From Mugil cephalus (lineage: Eukaryota; Chordata; Actinopteri; Mugiliformes; Mugilidae): a stretch of DNA of 64,000 nucleotides. Under the pieces are notes generated by a model, which was given only the letters and a program-made list of their open reading frames with translations, was not told the origin of the DNA and did no database searches. The translations under genes and the position numbers were made by a program. Below are positions 34,041 to 45,600 of the stretch, one piece after another. Each line of letters begins with the position of its first letter. Position 1 is the stretch's first letter. The DNA lies in NCBI RefSeq assembly GCF_022458985.1, contig NC_061771.1, forward strand, positions 33,980,117-34,044,116, in the 5' to 3' direction.

Positions 34041-35149
34041 CTCAGCCCAGACAGGACATGTGTCGTTACTATGGCCTGTGCTGTCCTCCACTCTGCGGCC
34101 TGCCTGAGGAAGGAGATGGCCCCCAGAATGCCATCAGACGGTGGACTGGAACAATCCTTCTTCCTGGATGACGACACTGGTCAGCTGGTCAGAAACCAAT
34201 ACGTCTTGAATTATTTCAGTTAAAATGTTTCAGTTCAAATCTTTTTATCCACTTCTCCCACTCCTGGGGGTTCTTGAAGTCAAATGGGTCCGGAGGTTTA
34301 ACGGTGAACGTGTTGGATTGTTGGTGTGGGCTTTTCTTAAATAAAGACACTGGTTGTTTCTTTATAATTTTCTGGAACATGAAGAGAATATAAATAGAAA
34401 ATTGATGGTGTTAAGTGTGTGATGACATATAAATGAATGTGCTGATGGTTCTCTGAGATATGGATGTGGGATGTAGTGTTGGCTGGGGCAGGAGGTTGTT
34501 GTGGTGTCGTGAAGTGACTGCTTGGACTTCCTGCTCCCACTGACTGTGCTGCTTGGTGCTAGATATGAGATCTATGATGGTGTCATCAGTGGATTTAAGG
34601 ATGGTGAGTGAACTGTGATGGGATATGAATGTGTTGGTGTCAGGGTGACAGGACTCGGTCCTTGGGGCTTCTGAGGTGAGGGTCAGAGGCTGAGATGAAA
34701 GCTTGTTGAATGCAGACATGCAAACGTGCATAACAACATCAGTGGTGCTGCATCAGATACTGACCATTGTTGGGTGGCTGAGTCCAATATATAATGCTAC
34801 TTTGCCACTAGGATGAGCTAAAAAGGATTACGGACTCTAATCCGGGCTGTATGTTTGTATAGGGCACGCAAGGTTGACATGCATGCTCTGCCTCTTCTTC
34901 CTTTTTTGGCTGAGGTCTCTAGCAGAAACAGCATCACGCATAGGCCTGGGTACTGCGGCCTTTCTACAACTAGATTCGGATCAATCAATATTTACAAAGA
35001 AATACTCGACACAGTGCCAAGGAAAACTGGATCGTAATCGTACATTTGGACATGGCTTTAGTTCAAGCTGAGAGTGGTGCTCATAAACACATCATGTAGT
35101 GAGTCTGATCCACACAGATAAACTCGGATGATTTCCTGTAAATGGAGAG
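34041..35149. other. Intergenic, nothing recognised
   Basis: Could include decayed remains of the retroviral element, but no motif supports that. Confidence 0.4.
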
Positions 35150-35295
35150 GGGAGGAGCTCACCTGAATAGAGGTGATCGAGTTTGATGAAAACAGGAAGA
35201 GAACGACTAGGTGAGTGTTAACAAAACATTACGTTATCGTTTGAGTCAGTTTTCCCCTTATTGACTGTGGAGGGAAGGAGATTCACGATGAACTT

Positions 35296-35418
35296 CTGAC
35301 AGTGAAGAAGTTGGCAGAGCAGGGCAGATTCTCCAGGATCTAGATGACTGTCTATGAAGAGTCCAAACTTCATCCTCCAGACTTCAGTGATGAATCTGGA
35401 TCCTCAGACACAAGATAA
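35296..35418 (+). pseudogene. Degenerate NLR N-terminal exon
   Basis: Shows the family words DDCLSMKS and (out of frame) the GSSDT-like end CCTCAGACACAAG, but with frame breaks. It resembles the 138-bp N-terminal exon of NLR-3. About 35150-35210 just upstream ends in a clean donor (GACTAG before GTGAGTG) and could be a noncoding first exon of NLR-3. Confidence 0.45.
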
Positions 35419-36555
35419 CTGCTACAAACGTCTGGAACTGTGTTTAGTGTTGAGGACCTGCAGCTTCCTGTTTCTACTGTCACATCAGGTAAATGAAAGA
35501 CAAAAGGATGCGTTGTAGAATAGTTCTATTACATGATGTCTCTCTCTCTCTCTTTGTAAGACATGAACCAAGATCATGAACTGTTCTTAGTTTTCTTCTC
35601 TCGCTGATACTGACACAGGACATCTGTATATGAAGTTTGATCATTTCTACACTACAGATCAGGAGAGAATGAGTTTGATGTTGCAGTGTTTGTCATTGTA
35701 ATGAAGGTAATTTTATATTTAGAATCCAACCAGGTCTCATTCAGTGGTGCAAGATGCTTTGGTCGAGTTATAAAAAGAAAAGAACAAAAGCTGTAAAAGA
35801 GTGGTATCAAATGAATCATTGATCAGTTGAGATGATTACAGTATGTTTATCTGCAGAGACTCTGTCTTTATTTCCTTATTGTCTGTGTTCACTTGTCTCT
35901 GAACTCCAACCTTTGGTTGGTTTCTGTTTCTGCTCTAATCAGTAACAGCTCAGAGAGAGAAAGAGGCCTCCATTCACTCTCTAGGTCTCTCAGGCATCTC
36001 TGCTGTCCCTCTCTCTCAGTCACACCCTTCATAAAACCATAAAACATAGGTTGTGTGGGTAGAAGTAGATAAACTGAATCATTCAACATGAGTTAAACTA
36101 AACAAGTTGTTCTTGTCCTTCAGTGAACTGTAGACACAGGGTGAGTGATGAGTGTGATGTGGTCAAACTAACACTAATAACTTGCATTAAAGAACATGGA
36201 GGATGTCTGGTGTTGGATTTTAAATCTGATGGCACTTTGTTGCTTGGAGTGAAAGTATGTCTTTATGTTAGCTTCTTTTATTGTTTCTTGGAGAATATAG
36301 CTCAGCCAGCTCTTAGCTATGGTAGCTGACATTAGAACACATGTAGCTATAGGAAAACAAAAAAATATGGATCTGACTGAGTTGCCTTGTCGTGTTAGTG
36401 TTAAGTGTTAAGCTAAAATAAATTCTGTGAGAACAGTGTCTTCAGTGAAACTATGTTTGACCTCAGTCTGATCGGATGAAAGTTAAGAAATCAGCTGGTT
36501 GGAGAAAACTGACTGTAACTATAAACTCACTGAGTGTTAGTGGTTTACTTCTCAG

Positions 36556-36693
36556 ACTGACTAAAGTCCAGAAGATGGAGGAAGAGAAGGACGGAGCAGA
36601 GTCTACAGTATCCAGCTGTCTGTCTATGAAGAGTGACTGGTCCAAAGATGAACCTCCAGACATCAGTATAGAACCTGGACCCTCAGACACGAA
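36556..36693 (+). CDS. NLR-3 N-terminal exon
   Basis: 138 bp. The ATG at 36575 has a good context (A at -3, G at +4), and the paralogs keep the same ATG. The frame is also open upstream through the intron-like sequence to an ATG at 36476, so an unspliced longer start cannot be excluded. Encodes [20 protein letters not shown] and EPGPSDTK. Confidence 0.72.
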
Positions 36694-39600
36694 GTAAGAG
36701 AACTGTTACTAATTAATTTATCACTCATCTTAACCCTCATGTTGAGTTTGGTGATAAACAATTTTGTGTTGCTAGTCACGAATGGCCATTCCACTGAGAC
36801 TCAACATAAAAAGCTGTATTAATACATATTATTCCTGATTGTTGTGTTAGATATTTTTTTAATGAAGTTCTTGTGAACATTACGTTTTGAGCAAGTTTTG
36901 AGCTTATCTGTGGTTTTAGTGGCCTGTGTGTTCATTCATCTGATCTTATAGACTTGAAAGCAAGTTCTAAACATCATTTTGGATTTAAAAAAAATAAATA
37001 AATCAAATGACATGTTACACTGTTTATTGCAAAGTATTTTGGGTCAAAGTTATCATGGAAATTTGCTTGAAACATTTTAATTTTTTCATACAATCACAAA
37101 AAGTAACACCTGTTGTGTTTCCAGTCAAAAGCAACCATGACTATTTTAATTATGTACAAGTAAAATTATTTCAAAGCTACACTTGACATTTTCACAATAT
37201 TCCAAAATCAATGTCTTTATACATTAATCAACAACTAACTACAACAATAACATAAGAACAATAACATGTTAACTGCTCTATCAGATATTTCTTTGCCTGA
37301 TAACAGAAAAAACACACAACCACTAACAAAATCAGTCCATCATGGTGTCTTCCTCTGACAAAAGTGGGTGCAAGTAACCTGAAAATGTGCAAACGTGGAT
37401 AAAATCTCATGTTGCTAATATCTATCTGCCATATTTAGATGGCTTGCTTGACATATAGTGCTAAATGACAGCATCGCCCAAAACGGACATGACGTAATCT
37501 AATCTCAGAGGACTGTTACAAACATGAAACATGTAATTATTCTGCAGTAGCTGGAGTGTGTGTGTGCTGCTCTTAAAAGGTAAACATCTTAAGTTAAATA
37601 AGTTCATAAGTTAATAACTGAGTAGATAAAAGTGTTTAAAAAAGTTGATGTTCTTGGTTGTGAAAAACTCCATCAGAGTGAGCGCTCTGTTCTTTGGTTT
37701 AGAAAAACGACGTTGGAGTGAGTGCTCTGTTCCTTAGTTTCAAGCTATATTATACAGTTAGATTTTTTTCTGTTGCATGTAGAGCACAGACAAGCTAAGC
37801 AGACTGATGAATTCACATTGCTGTAGTTGTTTCAAAGCTTTTGCCTCGGAAGATATTTATCTGTAAGCATTTTTTGTGGATATTCGTTACATACTTGTAT
37901 GTTTTGTAAAGGGTGTTATGACAAATTCTTGGAAAAATGTGCTTGGCTAATTACAGCAGATGCTAGCTTCATTGAACACTGATTGAAATGTACCTGTAAC
38001 AATGTTTATTTACTACAGATATGTGTTTTTGTCTGTAACAATTTTCAGTTTTACAGTAACAAGAAGACTTCATTAAAAAGACAAGAAAAGACAAGCCTTG
38101 TGATTATTGAAGGACCTCAACAAATCGTTAACTGACTGTCTAGCCTTGCATCATGAGGGCAGTACAATGTGTGTTTACTGCTTCTGAAATTTACTTTTAT
38201 CTCAGAGTTTATAAGTGATTGATGAGAATAAAACATATATGATTTCATAGAGGTCAGTACCACAGACAGAGAGCAGAGTCTACAGTATCCAGAAGATCCA
38301 AAGATGAACCTCCAGACATCTGTAAAGAACCTGGACCCTCAGACACAAAGTAAGAGATTGTTTCTAATATAAACTGACCTGATGGAAGATGATGATTTTA
38401 GGATGAAGCAGAAATGCTCTACTGAAAGATTTATAGTCATGATGCAGATGTTTTAGTGCAGGCAGGTAAGATCCTAGTCTGGCTTTTAGAACCAGGAAGT
38501 ACTGATGGTATTTCTGTAGTAAAACACCTGAGAAGCTCCATTTCAGAACATCCACTCATCAATATTCATATATATTTGTCCTAATGTTGAAGTGTGTACA
38601 GATTTCCAGCTGGGCTACTAGTGGATGGACTGAACTACAGTTTTCTCCTCCTCCCATAGTCAATGTGTAGCAACTAGCCAGTATAGTTAGAGTGTGATCT
38701 TCATCTGATCAGTCCTCCCTATCAGTCCAGTTCACTATCAGTAACACTTGTTAGACTCTTCTAAGCTCAGTTCAGACTGAACTAACTCAAGCTCAAACAG
38801 TGAAGGACAGAACCAGCTCTCTTTGATGGCTTTTCTGTGAAGTCTCTGCAGGAAATGTTGAGTTTGTATTAACAGCAAACAGCAGGTAGATCACTCAGTG
38901 TTTAATAAGACAGACAGATGGGAAAAGCAGTTCATTAATGTTGATGAAAACAGGAGACTTGAAACCTAAGGGGGTCAATTCAAACTGTTCCTGTTCTCTG
39001 TGAGCGTCTGAGCTTCTGATGTCAAATGTTGATATGTTTCACCAACAATGTGTAAATGATGTTAGTGATGAAGAAATGTGTTGACAGAGAGAGGAAGAGG
39101 AGTCCTGTTTCTGTGGAGGAGCAGCCATCCTCCTGTGCTTTGTGTCAGGACGTCCTGAAGGATCCAGTCTCTACCAGCTGTGGACACTGGTTCTGCAGAC
39201 AGTGCATCACCTCATACTGGGACCAGTCTGCTTCATCAGGACACTCCTCCTGTCCCCAGTGTGGACAAAGACGCAGAACAAGTGAGACTGTCCATCTGTC
39301 TGCTGATGGACTCTTCTTTTATTTGTGGCTTCAAACAGGGATGACTGTTTTTTTCCTGTCTCGTGTTTGTTCTTTTTTCAGCAGATGGTCTGCAGAAAGT
39401 TTTAGATGAACATAAGATCAGTTTGAGGAGGAGAAGTGAACATGTGACTGAAGGAACTGATGTGAGAGGAAGAGGAACCCTCCTCAACAGGATCTACACT
39501 GAACTCTACATCACAGAGGGACGCAGTGAAGAGGTTAATACCCAACATGAGGTGAAGCAGCTTGAGACAGCTTCCAAGATGAAGGCCCTCCACGACACTC

Positions 39601-42600
39601 CAATCAGGTGCCAGGACATCTTTAAAGACTTACCTGACCAACAGAGACACATCAGAGTGGTTCTGACCTACGGCGTCGCTGGCATTGGAAAAACCTTCTC
39701 AGTGCAGAAGTTCAGTCTGGACTGGGCAGAGGGGTTGGAAAACCAAGAAGTCAGTGTGGTGATTGTGCTTTCGTTCAGGGAGCTGAACTTGATCAAAGAT
39801 GTGCAGTACAGTCTTCTCAGGCTGCTCCATGTTTTCCATCCAACATTACAGAAGGTCACAGCAGAGGAGCTGGCTGTCTGGAAACCTTTGTTCATCTTTG
39901 ACGGCCTGGATGAAAGCAGACTTTCATTGGACTTCAACAACAGTGAGGTTGTGTCTGATGTGACACAGAAGGCATCAGTCAACGTGCTGCTGACAAACCT
40001 CATCAAGGGGAACCTGCTTCCCTCGGCTCTGGTCTGGATCACTTCCAGACCTGCAGCAGCCAATCAGATCCCTCCTACATGTGTTGACAGGGTAACAGAA
40101 GTACGGGGCTTCACTGACGCCCAGAAGGAGGAGTACTTCAGGAGGAGGTTCAGTGATGAAGAGCTGTCCAGCAGAATCATCTCCCACATCAAGACCTCCA
40201 GGAGCCTCCACATCCTGTGTGCAGTCCCAGTCTTCTGCTGGATCACTGCTACAGTTCTGGAGCACATGTTGACTACAGAGCGGAGAGGAGAGCTGCCCAA
40301 GACTCTGACTGACATGTACTCACACTTTGTGATGGTTCAGACAAAGAGGAAAAAGAACAAGTACCATGAGGGACATGAGACAAGTCCACATGAGCTGATG
40401 GAGGCTGACAGGGAAGTTCTTCTGAAGCTGGGGAGGCTGGCATTTGAACATCTGGAGGAAGGAAACATCATGTTCTACCAAGAAGACCTGGAGCGCTGTG
40501 ATCTGGATGTGACAGAGGCCTCAGTGTACTCAGGAGTTTGTACAGAGATCTTCAAAAGAGAGAGTGTGATCTTCCAGAAATTAGTCTATTGCTTTGTTCA
40601 TCTGAGCGTTCAGGAGTTTCTGGCTGCAGTCTACATGTTCCACTGTTCCACCAACAAGAAGACAGAGGTGGTGGAGAACTTCCTGGGTAAAGATCACCAG
40701 TATAATACTAAATGTTTGGATGACTTCCTGTTTGGAATTATTGAGAAGTCCCTGCTCAGTAAAAATGGCCACCTGGACCTGTTTGTTCGCTTCCTTCATG
40801 GCCTCTCTCTGGAGTCCAACCAGAGACTCTTAGGAGGTCTGCTGGGTCAGACAGAGAACAGTCCAGAAATCATCAATAGAATTATCAAACAGTTGAAGGA
40901 GATGAACACTTATAAAATCTCTCCTGACAGAAACATCAACATCTTCCACTGTCTGATGGAGATTAACGACCTCTCAGTTCACCAGGAGATCCAAGAGTTC
41001 CTGAAGTCAGAGAACAGATCAGAGAAGGAAATCTCTGAGATCCACTGTTCAGCTCTGGCCTACATGCTGCAGATGTCAGAGGAGGTTCTGGATGAGTTGA
41101 ACATGGAGAAGTACAACACATCAGAGGAGGGACGACGGAGACTGATCCCAGCTGTGAGGAACTGCAGAAAGGCTCGGTGAGTCCTGATGTGACCATTAAC
41201 AGGAACAATCACAAACCAGACCAGAGAACATAAAGTAGAGAAGAGGTGCTCAGTGTATCAGTCTAAACTTGAAGTATTATAAGTAAAGGATAATACAGGA
41301 TCATCTGAGACAACTCTAACTATAGGGTTTATCAAAATGGAAAGTCTTCAGGATAATCTCAAATGTAGAGAGGGTGTTAACCCAAATTCGGAGCTGGTTC
41401 GTCAGGAGATTGTCCTCATAGCTGAAGGTTGTGCAGGATTGTATTAGGTAATACAGAGAGATCATCTCTCCAACTAGAACTGTTCACTGACTTCAACTCA
41501 TTCTAAATGTTCTGGAGTCAAACTGAAGAAATGTTTTCATCAACCAGATGTCTTCATTCTGCCTCTGTTGAATCACACTGACAAAGTGTGGACACAGTAA
41601 GATGAGATGATCACCTCACTCTGTTTCATACTCATTCAGTTTGGATCTAGAATGGAAATGATGCGATTTCACAAGAAATTATATATGTTTTATAATCACA
41701 GACTTGCTGGATGTGGACTCTCACAGACTCACTGTGAAGTTGTGTCCTCAGCTCTGAAGTCCAACCCCTCCTATCTGACAGAGCTGGACCTGAGTGACAA
41801 TGACCTGAAGGATTCAGGAGTGAAGTATCTGTCTGCTGGACTGGAGAGTCCAAACTGCAGACTGGACACTCTGAGGTCAGTACACCGACTGGATCTGTTG
41901 GAGGTTTATTGACTCATTCATTTACTCAATTCATATCGATGACTAATGTGTCAAATGTGTCAAATGTTGATAAATGTTCAGTATTTCCAGATCTGAAGAC
42001 GTTTTCCCCAAATGTCTGAACAATAGTTTTTCCTTGTGGCTCCGAATAGAAGTGAAAGACTTGAGCAGGGTTCATTTAAAGGGGACAGAAGTGGAGTCAT
42101 GACGGGGAGATGATGTGAGCCTCCACAGGTTCATGTTGTGCTCCATCAGTCAGTGAAGATGAAGTCAGGACTGATGAGGCTGTAGAGTGTGTGAGGATGT
42201 GAATGAGGCTGTTGAAGATCTGATGATAACAGATAAAAGTCTGAGAGAGAGACAGGTCAGAGAAAGAAGAGAAAGACATGAATGGAAAACTGGATGAAGG
42301 TGAAGTTAGGAGCTGTGATGATGTTGATGGATCAGAAGCTGACATGGCTGCTACAGAGACAAGCCACACAGCTGCTGTGGTGAGGTGTGTGTTAAAGCAG
42401 AGTCCTAAACAGCAGCCTAACACAGGCCCAAACATCCCAACAAAGCAGGATTCAGGCTCAGTGTGAGGATTTCAAACAGAAGCTGGAGAAGAGACAGGAC
42501 TCTGTTGGAATGACTGCAGAAAGAAGGCAGGTGAGACCTGTCCTAGTGTTGGTGGTTTAGAGCCAGAACAGAGTTTCTATTGCTGAATGATTCCCACTCT

Positions 42601-45600
42601 GTTTCAGAACTATCAACTATTTTATCTCTCACAGGTTAAACATGGAGTGTATGAAGAGATCTCTGATCAGTGAAGTTTAAACTGCAGCAGCTTCTTCATT
42701 TGAACCGGACAAAAGGTTCAGCTCATTTCTAGAGTCAAGGGTCTCTGACCACAAAGACTCAGACTCTTCTGGTTTTTAGCCTGGACCCAGGAATTAGTAA
42801 CAGAGCTCTACTGGAGGGTTAACATGTCAGAGATACAACCAGGGACCAACATCACACCAGACTGAAAGTCATCATGGAAACTTTAACATCTGTTCTAAAA
42901 TACACATAGAAGCAGTGAAGGGATGCTACAACTGGTGTTACATGTTACTGGGTTTAGTCAGAAAGCGATGATGTCTGTAGAAGACATGATGAAGATTCAC
43001 AGAATCAGTCAGTTCAACATGACGCACTAGATTTAACCTACATCTTTTATTCTTTATTCAGGTTGAGTTGCTGCAGTTTGTCAGAGATCAGCTGTGATTC
43101 TCTGGGACCAGCTGTGAAGTCCAACCCCTCCCATCTGAAACATCTGGACCTGAGTATCAACAACCTGAAGGATTCAGGATTAAAGCAGCTGTGTGGTTTT
43201 CTGGAGAGTCCAGACTGTAGACTGGAGACTCTGAGGTCAGTTCACTGTCTGTTACTGTTGTAGATCTGATATGTTTAATCACCATCTGAATCTAATTCAT
43301 TTTCTTCATTGGCGTCATCATCGTCTACCACTTTTCTGGGTTGGGGTCATGGGAGCAGCAGCCTCAGCAGGGAAGTCCAGAAGGCTCTCTGGCCTCCAGA
43401 GGAGTCCTCAGGTTCACCCAGGCCAGACTGGAGATATAATCCTCCCATTGTGTCCTGGGCGACTCCGAGGCCTCCCTCCGGTAGGACATGCCTGAAACAT
43501 CTCTAATGAGAGGCATCTGGGATGCATCCTCACCAGATGCCCAAACCACCCCAACTGACTCCTCTCAACATGAAGGAGCAGTAGCTCCTTCCGAGTGTCC
43601 TACCTCCTAACCCTGTCTCTAAGGCTGAACCCAGCTACCCTGTGAAGGAAAGTCAATTCAGCCGCTTGTATCCGCAATCTTGTTCTTTTGGTCATTACCC
43701 AGAGTTCATGACCATAGGTGAGGGTTGAAACGTAGACTGACCAGTCAATTCAGAGCCTTGCCTTTTGTCTTTGGCTCTCTCTTCACCATGACAAACCGGT
43801 TTAGCGCCGCATCACTGCAGATGCTGCACCGTTCCATCTGTCGATCTCCCGCTCTATCCTACCCTCACTCGTGAACAAGATCCCAAGATACTTTAACTGC
43901 TCCACTTGAGGCAAGACCTCCTCCCTGGGCTCCAGTACGGGGCATAATCTGGTTCTTGGCAATTATAATAATTAAAGGAAATAATCGTTAATCAGTTACT
44001 ACAAATAGTAAACTTCAGGGAACCAAACAAATACAGTCTCAAAAAGGTTTTGAAGTGTGAGTTTGAGCTCTAGCTGTCATGAATCCAACAAATATTACTG
44101 TGTATAATTACAACAAACAACACAATGCCAGATTAAATTATAACAGGATTTTTACAAGCAACAGTTATCCAATATACAATATACAATTATACAATAACAT
44201 TACATACAATAATAATTTAATTATTAATGCTAAAAATGAAGTTACTACAACTGGCAATAATAGGAATGACATAAGTGATGTGTGTCTGTGCATGTGTGTG
44301 TATGTATGTGTATGAAAAGGGGATGGAGACAGAGAGAGAATGGTGATGTCACGGGAGTGACGTGAGCAAGATGGCAACCGAGTCACGTGGCCAAGACGAC
44401 GATGACGTGATGTGGACTGCGTTGCTTCTGCTGAGCCAAGATGGCGTCTCGTTAAGAGCCAAATCTACGGCAGATGCAGAGTCGTGCGTGTGGAGGATGC
44501 ACATGAGTGTGAAAGAGGTGGGGAGAGAGAGAGAAAGAGAGAGATTTTTAAAGGTGAGAATGTCTCTAGACACACATCTAGCACCACCTCTGGATAAAAT
44601 CAGCCATGTCACTCACTACCTTAAAAAACCTAAAATCAATCCACACTCTGGTTTTCACTGATGAAATAAAAATAGGAACTGCCTTCTGTCCCACTCTGTC
44701 CACTGTGTTTCTCCTACTACAGTAAATGAACATTTAAGCAACTCTGAGTAAAAACTTTAAAAGGTCCCACTTAGGGGCTTTGGCCTTTTTACCACTAACC
44801 AAGGTGACGTTACCATGTCACATTAAAACAATTAAAAACTATTTCTAAAATATAAAAAATGTCCTGAGTCTGTTGCAGTCATAAAAGCAGTGAAAGGCAG
44901 TCTCTGTTTGCCCACAAAAAGGACAGTTGCTGGATACTGTCGGGTTTATAGTGGAGATAAAAGCGTTAACTGCAACAGCTCCGCATAGAATCCTCCAATG
45001 TAAATCTGCAGATCTTTTGTTAATTGGTGGTTTATAAAGGCAGTAGTAGCTCAGGAGGTAGAGCGGTCATCCAATAACTGAAAGGTTATTGGCGGTTCAA
45101 TTCCGCCCTATCCCTAGTCTGTCTGTTGTGTCCTTGGGCAAGACCCTTAACCCACCTCCTCCCAGGGGTGTGCTCACTGGTGTATGATTGCAAGTGAGTG
45201 ATGTTTGGTGGTGGTCGGAGGCTGTATGCGCAAACTGGCATCCACGTATCCGTCAGCCTGCCCCAGGGCAGCTGTGACTACTGGGGTAGTTTACCACCAC
45301 CAGGGTGTGACTGTGTGAGCGAATGAATAATGCATACAGTTGTCTGTAAAGGTTCTCAGTCATCCAGGTCATGATGATCCAAAAGTCATTGAATAAAGGC
45401 AACTGGACTTCACCTGTACTGCCACCAGAAACTTGCTAGACCAAAAACTGGGGTCACTATTTCCATAATGGCTGGTACTTACCTATCGTTGAAAGGGAAG
45501 AACTGTGTGCCTGGGGTCCTTACCCTATGAATGGAGCTCTAACGAGGCTATTGTTGGTGAGAGCCTCCAGTCTCCCACTCTCTGATGGGTGTACCCACAG

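Noticed and set aside
39402..41208. Open frames of up to 131 codons antisense to the NLR-3 NACHT exon
   Set aside because: Explained by codon composition of the sense exon; similar antisense frames occur in NLR-2 and NLR-4 and follow the sense conservation.
45048..45110. Possible tRNA gene
   Set aside because: A and B boxes are present, but the sequence continues into a SINE body and the cloverleaf stems do not close.
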